Shown here in pieces: positions 24,631 to 37,122 of a stretch of DNA of 64,000 nucleotides. A model generated the notes under the pieces. It was not told the DNA's origin, did not search any database, and was given only the letters and a program-made list of their open reading frames with translations. The translations under genes and the position numbers were made by a program. The DNA comes from Prinia subflava (Eukaryota; Chordata; Aves; Passeriformes; Cisticolidae). How positions within the stretch are numbered: position 1 is the first letter of the stretch; each line of letters begins with the position of its first letter. The DNA lies in the NCBI RefSeq assembly GCF_021018805.1, contig NC_086259.1:11096001-11160000 (forward strand), given 5' to 3'.

Positions 24631-27600
24631 AGTGTTGCCCTATGCAAACGTGAGATGGAGCATGTTGATTTAACCACAGCAGCCTCAGCCTCTGCTGCAT
24701 TGCTCCTCCTGCTGCGTGCCCAAGCTCAGCCTGCAGCTCCTGCTGCCCCTGCACTGCCTGGGGTGGGGCTGCAGGCTCCCAGCTGCCATCCTGGGGACAG
24801 GGACGGGGACAGAGCAGCCCATGTGTCACCTCCTCAATCTTGCTTGGCCGCTGTCAGCCCCTGTGCCTTGAGAGCTCTTCCCAGTGCCATTGTCACAGAA
24901 AAGAGGGAAATGCAAGCCTGGCTGACATGGGCAGCACACACTCCTGTGAGCCGCCTCGCTGAGTGTTTAATATGGAAGTGTTTCCACTCAGGTTTGGTGT
25001 TTCACATGGAAGCCATTTCTTTCTCACTTTCTAAACATAGCATTCGATTCTCTTTTCTTTAAATCTCCCAATTACCCTCAGTTAGTCACTCTTGTTTGCT
25101 CTGGCAACCTTGTAATGCTAGCATTTGCCAACATCCTACTTCTTCTTTTTTTTTTTTTTTTTTTTCCTTAGTTTAGAATAGGAAACAAATGTGATAATAT
25201 TTGTTGCCAAGTAGTGATGTTCTTGTGGCAATTGTGCTGAGCATTAACAGCAAGGGAGAGGTGAAAAGAATTCCTGCTTGAATTTTTTTCCTTTTTTAAC
25301 TTATTGATCATGGCCCTTTGGTATTAGAATTGCCACCATGGGGTTTTTTTGTAGAGAATATGTGGTAATGAAAATGTAAAATATCTTTTAAAGAGATCTT
25401 GCAGTCCATGACTTAAGCACCCCAACCTTGGAAATCCAGTCTTGCCTTGGCTTCATCTCCTTAGTGTCATTCCCTGTTGCAATAGTGCAGCACTAGGTAC
25501 TGCTCTCTCCTCAGTGCACAGTGCAATTATTTTCCCTGTTTTATATCACAGCAGAAGGTGTCTGAAATTCATTACTAGAAAATGATGTGCTTGTGTGTCC
25601 CTATCACAGCTCTTATCCTTCTCTAAACAAGAGTTGAACAGAGCATTCAGCAAGCAGACACGGACGCTGCCACGAGCCTGGTGGACTGTGAGGTGGCTCT
25701 AAGCCACTAGAAGGAAGGAAAGTGATATTAAGCCAGTGAGTGGAAAAATTAATTTTAAATGTTTTGTAATCACATATAAGTGTAAAAGCTGAAGGCACAA
25801 ATCAGGTTTAGGGTAGATAGTGCTATTCAGAGCTAAAATTCATAGAAAAAGGCAGAAATATTTTTCGATCCAGTACTTGCAACATGAAGCCTAAACCTGC
25901 CTAATCCTGGCTCCACATAATCACTAAAATACCTGTCAAAAGTCTATCTATCCGGAGGTATTTGACACTTTGTAAGTGTCCCTGAATTATCTGTTTTAGC
26001 AACATACACCTCTGCTGAGCTGTGCAAATACAGCAAAAGGTAGGGTTCTGGTGAAACCAGTATTTACACACTATCTCAGTGTTGGAAGTAATTAATCTTC
26101 AACTGTATGAGGCTCTTTGTGATGTAAAGCAAGTGCTGACACTTTTGTGTAAACATGAAGATTAGCATATTTACAAACTGGTAGATGTTACTTTGATCAG
26201 TGGCTGCTTGCACTGGAAAGGCATGCTGGCATGTGGGTTTGCTCTTCATGTGACAAAGACGTCTAATCCTTTTACACTATTCTCAGATCCATATTTAGAA
26301 TTCTGACTTGTGTTTTCTCTATCCACTTGAGCTCACTGTTTGGTTTGTTTAGCAGTGTTCATCCACTCTTTATACTCACCAGTGATTCATTCCAGTTTGT
26401 TTTCTTTGCAAAGCAAGCAGTAAAATTCCAAAGTAGTAAATGACCTGGGCGAAAAACCCATAAACTCCTTTCGATTTAATTACTAAAGCAAATTGGAAAC
26501 ACTTGCAGTCAGGCTTTTTGATGGCCTGTATAAAGATCTTCACTGTTTTCTTTCTGGCTTTTAAGTAAGTTAGTGTGAAAATTAGTCAACCAACTCCAGC
26601 CTACTTCTGATGCTATTATATCAAGACATTTGTTTCTGTGTACATTTAAACTCATCTGGAAGACTTTGAAAGAGGCATCCTAGATGCTTGTTTTTGTTCA
26701 TTGTAATTTAATGGTAAACTGTAAACAATACATAATTCATTTTAGTGCAAATTATAGCTTTACATACTCTAAACTGGTTAGTGAGAGGGCATCTTGTGGT
26801 AACAAGATAATGACCTGAGCAGGTTAGAACAGGATGGGTCTTATCTTTTAAGAAGGATGAAATAATGTTATGACATTGTCAGCATATTGTCTAACACGCT
26901 GGGATGCTAGCAGCTCATTACTTATGTGCAACTCATCTGTCTGAGTAAACGATTGCAAGATTGGCCCTTCCAGGTGTACCTGTGCTGGCAGGACTGAGCA
27001 CGCCGCAGAGCGGCAGGAGATGTGTGCTGAGGTGGGCCCACACACGCCTGCACAGCAGAGGTGAGACTGCATCTCAGGGCTGGGTGGGGTTCTGCTGCTG
27101 TTCTCAGAGCCACAGCCTTCATCTGAACACTGAAGGCAAATTTGCTCAGCCTCCCCACAGTCATTGGAGATGGGAGATAGATCTGCTTGGTCTTGGAAGA
27201 TTTCCTGCTCTCCTCCGGCAAACTGGAGCTTTGCCTCCATCCTCAGGCATACCTGTTAACTTGTCAAAGGTGAGGAAACTCCTTCTCGCCAATCCACTGT
27301 GTTCTAGAAGGTGTCACATTAAGTCCTGATGCTTTAGTCATTTGACCTGGCTCCTATCCACACACGAAAACCTCAGAGCTGATTTTAGGGCTTTGACTCA
27401 GTTTCCATTTGACAGCAACTCCCAGTGATGAATGAACAATCTGGAGACACAGCTGCTGCCCTGCTGCTTGCCCTTATGGCACAACTGGAAACACTACTCC
27501 AGCATTTTACCAGTGCTTTGAGCTAATATATTTGTTTGTGAAGTTGAGATGCTGAGAGCATCCCCTTCCACCCCAGAGGACAGAGGTGCAGCAGGCACCT

Positions 27601-28350
27601 GGTGGTGACAACAGCTCCAGTGAGGTTGACTGCAGCCCTGTGGCTGTTGTCTGCCTTTCTCAGTGCAGTGGGCTCTCCATGCAAAATGGAAAGAGCATTA
27701 CATCTCAGCCACCTCTGTGTCTTTCAAATGGATCAGAGTGATATAGATAGTCTCACATACTAAAGGACCCCACCAACCTTCCAGCCAAGCAGAACATCTG
27801 TGCTCACAAAGCTGGCCTGAGTCTCTCTGATGGGATGTTACACTTTTTACATTGTTAGGAAACAGCTGTGAATACATAAGAAAGACATATAATGATGTCT
27901 TTTGTACTATATTCATTTTTCCAGGGCCAGTGTCTCACTTAACATTTTCCCCTTGAGATATTGTGGTCCGTAGGCTGCAGTCACACACATTCAGAGAAAG
28001 TTTAGTTGCATGGAGCTGTCCTGTTTGTATCTAATGTATGAACAACAACAGCAGGATCTGTGCTTTGATTATTGCTTGTTAAGCAAAGTAAGCAGGTGAA
28101 GAGCTCAGAAAGAAAACTGATATACTTTTCTTGCACTGCTTACAGAGCATCACACATATGTTAGATCTATTACTGATTAAAACTCCTGTTAAACTGGGGA
28201 TCAACACCCCAGTTAGCTCTTTTCATGGCTGGTCTATGTGGGGCAGAGACAGTTTTAAAGATGTATTCCTATCCAGCTAGAGAAACTGTGAGTAGAGTAT
28301 TTAAATCAGGAGGAAAATATTTTGTTTTGTTGCAGTTGTGAAAATTAAAG
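24631..28350. other. Spacer with a GC-rich patch at 24.65-24.95 kb and poly-T
   Basis: The patch 24655-24950 is GC-rich and open in two strands. The plus-strand translation is an alanine/leucine/proline-rich string with no domain. G-runs cluster at 24762-24813. A 20-base T run lies at 25146-25165. A second GC-richer patch at 26960-27320 again has overlapping frames on both strands (122 plus, 130 and 99 minus) that match nothing I know. Intervening DNA is AT-rich spacer. Confidence 0.6.
25146..25165. repeat. Poly-T run of 20 bases
   Basis: A homopolymer of 20 thymines preceded by TCTTC. No retroposon body was recognised on either side. Confidence 0.9.
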
Positions 28351-31300
28351 AACTACTGGGTGAAATCTTGACCCCACCAAAGTCAATAAAAGTTTTTCCA
28401 TGGTTTTCACTGAAGCCTAATGTATTTTCTATTGATATTTGAGGGGGAAAAAAACCAACAACTTTTGCAGGTTATATTGTTACTTATTTTAAATGGAATA
28501 GCCATTTGCATATTTATGAAGTAATACTGTATTTACAGAAGCCTTCCTAAGTATATATTAATCTCTGTGGCTTACTAAAAGCTTTCAATATGTCTGGACC
28601 ACTTTTAATATAATAGATTAGAAGACAGGTAGTTAATGTGCTAAACAAAATGGAATTTTGTCTGTTTTCATCTCAATGCCATTATTTGTGTCTTCATTTT
28701 TTTCTGCATTGCAAGTGTTCAGCACTTTTGCAACTTAAATGTGCAAGCAGACAGGAGCAGTCTGCAGACATGCTGGAAAATAAGCCCAGATCCTTCAGGC
28801 TCAGTCTGATTCCCTCCTGCTTCTCCTGTGTTTCTGAATGCAGACAGTGGAGGAGCCCTTCTCTGGGTCGCTGAGCCTGGGCTCTCTCCAGAGCCAAACA
28901 GGTTTTAGCATGATGACAAGAAAGGTGGGTTTGGACCCTTGGGATTACAGCCTGACTAGGGGCTGAGAGAGTCGAGGAAATGTCTACAAAGGCTGCAGAA
29001 AGGGAATAGAGTCTCAGTGAAGCTGGGAAGCTGCAATAGTCCCAGATCACAGGATTTGGGTCTGGCAAGCTGATTATTCAGTTCTGCAACACTCAGAGCC
29101 CAACCATGATCGTCATATGAACTTTGATGTTTTTAATGTTGTCCATGGCTGGGATGTAGCCAGCAGGACTGACCCTTTTATGCTCTCATGGGTCTTTTCT
29201 TCCTGACAGTTTTATGGGCATAAATAGATAAAAGTCTTCATCTTAGGAAGAGCACGTATTTAGGAATTTTAAGATACTAATTTCATGTTGCCCTTGAGCA
29301 TTTTCTGCAAATGTTAGCATGCACATACTATTTCTGGTGATTAAAGCAGAGTATTTTGACTTTAAAGTGGCATCTTCTGAATAAATGTGTCTTCAAATGA
29401 TTTATGCATGCCATTAGGATTTAGTGCTGGTAGGTGTCCTGGGAAGCCTGATCTGGTCTTTCAAGAGTTGTCTTAGTTTTATCAGTCCATTTACATGTGG
29501 TCATATTTCAACCTCCAGGAGCTTTAAAATGTTTAGTACACAGAACACAAATTTAAGCCTGTGTTTGTTTTTATTGGTGGAACCTCTTTCCTTTCTTCAA
29601 CATTCTCAAATGTTCCCTGGTTTAAGTAGAGTTATCTAAGGTAATCCACTCTTGCCCTTACCAGGGATATTCCACTTTGTTCATAAGCACATAACATAAC
29701 TCTAGTCCCCTGTGATTTCATTGTGAAATTAAAACCCAGACACTCATCCAGATGTCTTAGAAGATAAGGGCAGACCTAATCCGTATGTCACAGAGGACTT
29801 GAGGAGCAGGAATTCACCTATACATCATCACGTTGTTATTAGCCTGGACCATGGCAAGCCCAACACAAACATTTTCCACAGGGCTTGCATTCAGGCTTGA
29901 CAGTGTTAAGAAAATACCCTCCAGCAATGTGTTATTTTAGGCTGAAACAAAAGTAGACATGAATGGCAAGAGGAACAGAGAAGTATTGTTTTTATTTTCA
30001 ATGTGAACCCATAACTTGTGTTAAATGAAAATCTAACCAAGTAAGATGTAAATACCATCGTGTTCAAATGAGCTATCAAATATCAACACATTTATTTTGT
30101 GATGGAGCACTGATGCTTGTCTTGGGCACTGTGGGAAGGGCAATTTAGATAGTAGAAGCCAAAAGCTTTATCTGATTAAAACTGATATGATGATTGATTT
30201 TGACAGAGAGAAATCACTTCCATTGCAAAAAAATAGGAAGCAACAAAAACATTGTGTATTATTCATTAATATGAATGATGGCACTGAAACTAGAAACTAA
30301 ATGTGGGCTTCTGAAAGAGGTGAAGGTTTCCCTCTGTCTTTTGCAGTTCTGCCACAGAAGTCACCCCTAAAGCTTCTAGAATTATTTTTTAAAATTCTAG
30401 GGTAAGGATGAGAACCCACAGCAGGTGACCTACCCTGCACAGCCTCCCATTTCTGTCTGTTGCTGCCCTCACTTGCTGTTTCTCCATCTTGCCCTGGGAG
30501 CACTCCCAAAAGTGTGCAGAGGGATGCTGCAGGATAGCAAGGAGCAGAGTTTGTGATCAAAGCAGTAAGCTGGGAGTTAGCTGGTTTGGATTCAGCTCCT
30601 GCCTGTGCCACAGATGCTCTGCATAGCCAGCCATGGCATGCTCTGTTTCTGACAAAACTCATCCTGTGCCGAGAGCCAGCGAGAGCCTGGGATGCCATCT
30701 GATGCTGGGACACAAACAAGGCTCACCCACTGGTTGAACATTATACAAGTATATTTAGAAAACTCTAATGGCATGTAAGCTTTGTGGTGTCCTTCAGCAC
30801 AGGGACAGAATATAAACCTCTTGTTTATAGTCAGTGCCTCAGTGCTCCCTCCCGCCAAGCAGGAAAACTGCAAGGATTTGCACATTAACATTTGTGAAAT
30901 ACTGCTGTGATGTAAGGGACACTTCAGTGCAGGTCTATTAGAAGGAGAGCCTACAGCTTTCAAATGAGTTCCCCAGAGTTTGTGCACTAATTGAATAGTT
31001 GGAGTCTCACAAGTGTGAAAAAGTGTCCTGGAAAAATCTTTGCAAAAGAAAAATCTGTAGTAACAAATTGAGGGCTGTTATTGTGCTGTTTGTGGGGTTT
31101 CTTTCTTTTTTTGTTTATTTTTAATATGAACATTAATGGTAAATTCATGCAAATGTACTCATGAAAATCAAGACTAGAAGAAAGAGCTCCTGGCAGGACA
31201 GACAAACACTTTCTAAAATGGAATGTGGCTTTGATTTTTTTTGTTCTGGGAAGTGGTCCAGGTTACCCTAACAGAAAGCAGAGACACTTTGTGGCTGAGG

Positions 31301-34300
31301 TCTCTTTGTGCACAGTGCAATGGCAAGGCAGTTCAAGACCAGTTCATCTGTGTGAAAATATGACCTTTATGAGTCTGGAGGTCAATGAAACCACTGTTGA
31401 TCTGCTTAGGGCATGCTGGTCACTGCTTTAGGGTCATTTTGATTTATGTGCTTGGATTTTCCACTTCCAGAAGAATAAAATATGGGTAACTGTCTCTTAG
31501 TCAATGCTCATTTTGTTGGCAACATGCATTTTTTTTCAGAAATATTTATTATATGAAAAAAATCTAACAAATTTAATGCAAGTATATTAAGTGACGTTTT
31601 TATGAAAGATGAATATATTCACAGTGATAATTAGAAAAAAACTATAAAAGCATAGCTTTTGATGTATTTTCTCTTTTTTTTGTTTCTTTTAAGCCATGTA
31701 CAAGTTTCTCTCTTCTCTGATATTTAACCATTGTGGTTGAAGTGTTGAATGTTTTTTGTAGATTTACTTTTAAGGTACTCACATGAAGGATGAAATTGAT
31801 GCTAACACCATTTAATGGATGGGATAGTTGAGGCAGAGGCAGAATCAGCTAAAAGAAACGTGTGGCAAACCAGAAAGTTAATAATTATCTACCTCCCTAT
31901 CTCCAATCCAACTTCAAAAGTAAAATGAATGGAGGCTTTAAATGTGCTTTCTTAGTACAAAAATGGCAACAGCTTCCCTGCTGAGATGTCCTGGAAGTGC
32001 TGCCACAGATGGCAACCACTCCACAGAGATTTTGACCTTCAGTACCTCTTGAAGTCTGGTGGGGCCTTCCAGGCCTTCATGCTGGCTCTGGGCACCAGTG
32101 CTGGAATGCCTTCCTGTGCATTTCACTGTAAAAACTGGAACCAAACAACTTCCCACTGTACAGGCATGGCGGGGGAAGTGGGGATCCAGGGCAGGAACTG
32201 GGGGCACTGCACTCCTGCAGAGAGATGGGGCAAAATAGCACCTCAGCTGACACCCACATTTTGTTTTCCTTAACTACTTTTCATTTTTAATTTCAATATA
32301 ATTAACATGGGGGCATCTGAGTCAATTTATCTGGATTTTTTTTTCTGGTTTTCTGTCAGATGTTTAATAGCGCTGGCTTCAGTTTCACTTGTTCCTCTGG
32401 TGTGTAAACAGTCTTCTCCCTGCTAGTTGCCTTCCAAAGTACTTCTATAAACTGCTATTCTAATAGTTTTATCAAACTCCTTAATTTGTCCTATAAGACC
32501 CTCTAACCCCTTGAAACTTTTTTTTAAAAAAACCTATTAAGGTCTCTGCCAGCTGCTTTGCATATAACTGCTGAGCAGTTTAGTAACAAAATTTGAACAG
32601 GAGTAAATAAACAACACATTTATGACTGTGCTGTAACCTCGCCATTGTATTCTTTGTCCCATTTGTTAGGGAGTTTTACAAAACCCAGAACACTGACTTT
32701 TGTTCTGTCTATGAACAAAATGTGGGGCTGCAGGGGACACAATTATGAAATGTTCAACATGCTTCTCACACTTGTTCCTTGGAGTTACTGCTTCACAAGC
32801 CTTCTCCTTCAAGGCATCCTAAAGGCTGTTTAATACCCTCCTGGTTGTCATTTCTGTCAGCACTCAGCACTGTGAAGAGTTGCTGAACTAAACCATATTA
32901 GCAGGTCTTTACAATTATTTGTAAATGTTGGGATACTCAGAAGATTATTGCACTGGTACATTGCCTTTGGTGCCTGAGGGGAGCACGAATTACATCTTAT
33001 CTGCAGGAATAGCACTGAGGAGCCATCTTATGAGGTGCTGTGGTGCTCAACCCTCTTCCAATCCCATCACTGGGATTGTCAGGGTACAATTTATATCAGT
33101 GAGCAGGACAGGCACAGCCTCTAACATTAGAGTTTCACATGAATCTAATGCATGGGAAATGGATTTTATTTTTTCTCAAATGGATAAAAATATCTTCTCA
33201 TCTGAAACCTTAAACTGATGACATTTCAGAATTCCATTTGGAGAGATGGAAAAGCAGATGATCTGTGTTTTTTAAAACTCTTTCTGATAGCTGGTGTTTC
33301 TTGCCTATAAAGTTTGTTGAAGTACTACTGAGGCAAAGCACTTAAAACTTCTGCCTCCACAAAGGTTTGTCTATAATTGTCTATATTTCAGGAAAACTAC
33401 TGTTTTCTGAAATGTATTAATTCAGGATTGTCAGGACTGGTACTTGGAAGTTACACTCCTAAAACTGAAAGAAATGGTCCAGTTTTCAAAAGCACTGAGC
33501 AACCTCTGAGTGCTGTGGAAATTGTCCAGGATTTAAAGCTCTGGGAAAAGGTCAGGCTGGTTGTTTTGTAACCTAAATTTAAGCTCCTATGTACTAAAAA
33601 TGCCAAGGAAGAAATATCCCCTATCATAAGCCAGTTCTTTAAAAAGAGACATACTTTTAACAACTGCTTAATTGAAAGCAAAGCTTATTTCAGTACGATA
33701 GGAACATATTTATAGTTGTGGTTGTGCCATCTTGTAATTTGCAACTTGAAAGGAAGTCAATTGTTGCATAACTCTACAGGCCAGGGAGCCATTTCCCTTG
33801 GCTCCTAAAGTAGAAATTAAAATTTGTTTTTTTTCTTTATAGTTATATATATGTTTATTTATTATTTATTATCTGCTGCTGGGAGCTGCTGAGTGTCCTG
33901 CTGGAGTGCCCTATGGATCTGGCTGTGGGAAAGACTGGCTGCTGTTAAACCCTCAGCTCTTCCATTCCAGGGCACTGGGACAGGAGGCTGTCAGAGCTTC
34001 CATCTGATGTGAGAAACTCCGGTACTGTGCGCCCTGCCCGTGCTGGAGGCTGGGAATTAAGGGCATTATCTCACCACAGAGTCATTGATACAGGCTTTGC
34101 TCCAGACTGCAGGCCCTTCCTAATTCATTCTAAGGGCAGCATGAAGAGCCTCCTACCCATAATGGGAGTGAAATCCTGCCTTGCTGCAGCCTGGGCTTTT
34201 GCCGTGGCGTGGGTGACGGCAGATTTCGGCACTGGATGGTGTATCCTGACAGGGGTGTGAGAGACTGTGAGCTGAGCTGAGCACAGAAACCACCAGCAGG

Positions 34301-34585
34301 GCAGCACCCTGCAGGCTGCCAGGTGTTGGAGAGAGACAGGCACCTACATGGGAGTGGAGACAGGGACAATCATTTTTCTCATACAAATGCTGCTTAAAAG
34401 GAGGTCCCTTGAGTGGCAAAAGGGTTTTTATTATGTGAGCTCCAGTTTTCTCTCTATATTTGCCTGTGTTTGGGTCTGTTTATTAATACTTACTTTATCA
34501 TGTGAAACATGATAAAGAATGGTGCTTTGTTTTCAGTTAGGTCAATTATTGTTACAATACAGAATCAGACTGTAATTCACAATGG
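28351..34585. other. Spacer without a recognised gene
   Basis: Mostly AT-rich sequence. The patch 30430-30720 has open minus-strand frames of 131 and 140 codons that overlap and show no domain. A short hairpin-capable palindrome (CTAGAATT and AATTCTAG, 9-base loop) lies at 30376-30400. A possible relic repeat lies at 28358-28416. No RNA gene or coding exon is supported. Confidence 0.6.
28358..28416. repeat. Possible relic of the same old palindromic repeat class
   Basis: The text TGAAATCTTGACCCCACC followed by AAAGTCAATAAAAG, then TTTTCACTGAAGCC, resembles the arms of an old amniote palindromic repeat with consensus-like GAAATCCTGGCCCCA and TGAAGTCAATGG. I recall that pattern from reptile and bird sequence. 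Symmetry of the two halves is weak here, so this is tentative. Confidence 0.35.
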
Positions 34586-34589
34586 ATGT

Positions 34590-34722
34590 GACCTTGTCAG
34601 AACTGCTCCTTTTGGAGCAGAAAGAGACATCAGACCAAACTGCTCAGAGATTGATCCAGTGGGGCCGTGCAAACCTCCAGAGATGGGGACTTCACAGCCT
34701 CCTGAGGGACTTGCCTGGATGG
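34590..34722 (-). mobile_element. Old CR1 LINE 3'-region fragment
   Basis: On the minus strand this segment follows the CR1 3' region in order. It has a GTCCCCATCTCTGGAGGTTT block, a GGCC block, then CTGAGCAGTTTGGTCTGATG, corresponding to the CR1 motifs for 'gtccccatccctggaggtgtt' and 'tttgagcaacctggtctag'. Roughly three quarters of positions agree by eye, and the alignment extends weakly to both sides. It is 5' truncated, lacks reverse transcriptase sequence and is more diverged than the copy at 52.8 kb. CR1 is the dominant avian LINE. Identification rests on recalled consensus text. Confidence 0.7.
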
Positions 34723-36857
34723 CCCCTGGGAGTAACAAGCACGTCCTGACAGGGCATGCTGGCTGTGCTGGTCCCAGCCAGTGCTAATGCTCTCAGGTCC
34801 TTCGCTTGTTCCCACCTGGAGTGATCTCTGTTCTGTTAAAGTCAAGGACTGACTGTATCACCATCCTCTTCCGAAAGAATTCATGACTTTTGAGTTTCTC
34901 TTCTTTTCCATTTACCCAGAAGAGGCTTTCCCAAATTTTCTGAACCAGAAATAGATGTGTCACCCCACAGCCAGGGCTGAAGAGCACCAGCCATCCAGTG
35001 ACTGTGTGATTTGGCATGTCTGGCCCCACACTAGCACTTGATCTTGCTGCATCACCTCTTGTCAGGTCCACAGGGTCTTTCCAGCCACGGTGGCATGGCT
35101 TTTGTGTCCTGTTTAATTTTTGTCTCAGAATTGTTGAGTTTGCCCATCCTTTCTATGTTTAATGTTTTCCATAAACTCCCCAGCTCCTGGAGTCATATGA
35201 GAAGCTTTGCTATTAATAAATGTTTTCAGGCTTTAGAGGGGTAAAAAAACCTCTTCTGAGTGTGAATTTGAAATACAAACTTCACAAACAAATACAATGA
35301 ACTTTTGCATTCATTGAGCTTTAACATCTGGTTTTCTAGGGCATCATTTCTGACTTGTGGCTATTGGAGGCTTGCAGCACTTCTGCTGACTCTCTGTACA
35401 TTGAGGCTGCATTTGTGTTGCTTGGTTTGATACATTCCTGGGAGACTTATTTCTACTCTCTGTTCACTTAGCTACAGCCCGGGCAAAGCAAGAGAATCTC
35501 TTTTTTGTTTCATGGTTCTTCTTTCTCCTTACTTTAGCTTCAGCATTTCTACCTTATAAGATAATAATTTGGCTATTATTCTGAAACATATGTTCATTGC
35601 TGAGTATAATTATTGGTGTTAAGTTGTGTAAATCAGTAAGTGTATACAAATTGACACTGGATGAATGGGAGGGATATTCTGATAGTGGCAGGTAAAGAAT
35701 TACAGGGAAAATCAGTAATATTTTTGAATCTGCATGCAATTTGTAAATATTTGAGCACATCTTTTTGGTTTTTCTAATTTTTTTCTCTGGTGTCACACAT
35801 ATATTGCCTTCTCTTGAAAATAGAGGAATTTAAAGCTTTCTGTGAATATTAAAAACAAAGAAGTTTTTACTTCTATTGTGAAAGATCTTGGTTAGAGCTG
35901 TTATGGAAAGTAACAGGTGCTGAGGTTGATATCCAAAGTCAGTGATGTCAAAATGAACTAAATGGTCATCAATTTTTTCAGAGGACACAATTTCACTGAA
36001 TTCTAATTCTTTTTAAAGTTTTCATTTCTGATTAATAGGAAGATATGTACTAATTTCTGGATCATGGCCAAAGATTCTCAAGTCTTGTAAATTCTATTTG
36101 ACAGGTTTTCTAAAAGAGAAAAGACAAGAATTCTTTTCCCCAACCAGGCAAATGTGTGACTATAATACCAGTAAAAGGATCTTTGAAGTGTTTTCCTTCA
36201 CATGCACAGAAATCACTTAAGTATAAGCCACTAAAGAACCACACCTGGGAGATTTAAGGTGATTTTTTTGTTTGTACTATGCTGGAATTTTTTTGTTTCA
36301 GGAGTGTTTGTCTTACAGTGCATGTTTGAAGTGACCCTCTTAAATCTACTATTAAAACTTAAAATGACACAAGTCTGAATCATGCAAGCAAAAGGGCATT
36401 ACTTTGAATTTGTGTGCTTGACTCTCTTGGCACAGGCAGAACACCCAGAAAATAGTTTCAGTCACTAGAAATGTTCACAAATATTACAAGTGTGTCGTTG
36501 TAGAGCACAGTCTGAACATGTCTTCTCTCCCGCCCAACAGGAGACTCATATTGGAACAGCTCCAGTGCTTTAATGAATTACAAACCTGTAAAATATTTCT
36601 TTTCCTCTGCCTGGGGTAACTGCTCTTTAACCTGGCAGCAAGGCTAGGAACAAACAAGCCCTTGAGGCTGACTTGTGGGCAAATGTGCTGTGTGCATGGA
36701 GAGGGGGGCTGTGACACTGAGACAGTCACCTTTCCTTGGCCACCTTCTGCCAAGGATGGGGAGAGCCCTGTGGCTGTGCTTGACACCAAACACATGTGGG
36801 AGCTTCTTGCCAGAGCAGGTGGGCAGGAATAGCCTCCCTGGGAGCAGGTGAGAGGGC

Positions 36858-36877
36858 TCAGGCAGGGTCAGGCAGGG
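36858..36877. repeat. Perfect two-copy 10-bp tandem repeat
   Basis: TCAGGCAGGG occurs twice head to tail with no mismatch. This is a minor local duplication. Confidence 0.85.
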
Positions 36878-36970
36878 AAAGGCATTCCTGGCACTTCTGC
36901 TCCTGCGCTGCACTGGGAGAGCAGTGCTCAACATCTCCAGTTACTCTACTGCTGTAAGTCAGGAACCATT

Positions 36971-37122
36971 CCTCTGAAGCCAATGACACCTCATTAACAT
37001 TAAACTGATGTGAATAAAAGGCAACTGGGACATATATGTTTCCATACCTTTATACCATTGGGTCTGAGTCTACTTTTGTTCACACTGGTTTGATATTGAT
37101 ACAGCTCCTCTGGCTTTCATGA
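36971..37122. repeat. Degraded inverted repeat, MITE-like relic
   Basis: The left arm includes AACATTAAACTGATGTGAAT followed by AAAAGG. The right arm includes GTTCACACTGGTTTGATATT preceded by CTACTTTT. Reverse-complementing the right arm gives about 28 of 39 matching positions to the left arm. Each arm ends in a TGAAGCCA or TGGCTTTCA element, so the whole reads as a large decayed palindrome. It resembles recalled bird and reptile repeats with 'gtctgattctactttc...cactggtttta' arms. Family name is not claimed. Confidence 0.5.

Noticed and set aside
24655..25062. 135-codon Ala/Leu-rich frame with an apparent signal-peptide-like stretch
   Set aside because: The hydrophobic run comes from GCTGC/CTGCT-rich DNA. 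The minus strand is open too, and nothing downstream resembles a mature protein.
26848..27329. Three overlapping frames of 99-130 codons
   Set aside because: A GC-richer patch open in several frames on both strands. No motif is seen.
30297..30987. Overlapping minus-strand frames of 131 and 140 codons
   Set aside because: Different reading frames overlap each other and neither resembles a protein family.
34509..34845. Open frames of 92 (plus) and 71 (minus) codons
   Set aside because: They run across the old CR1 fragment and have no independent support.
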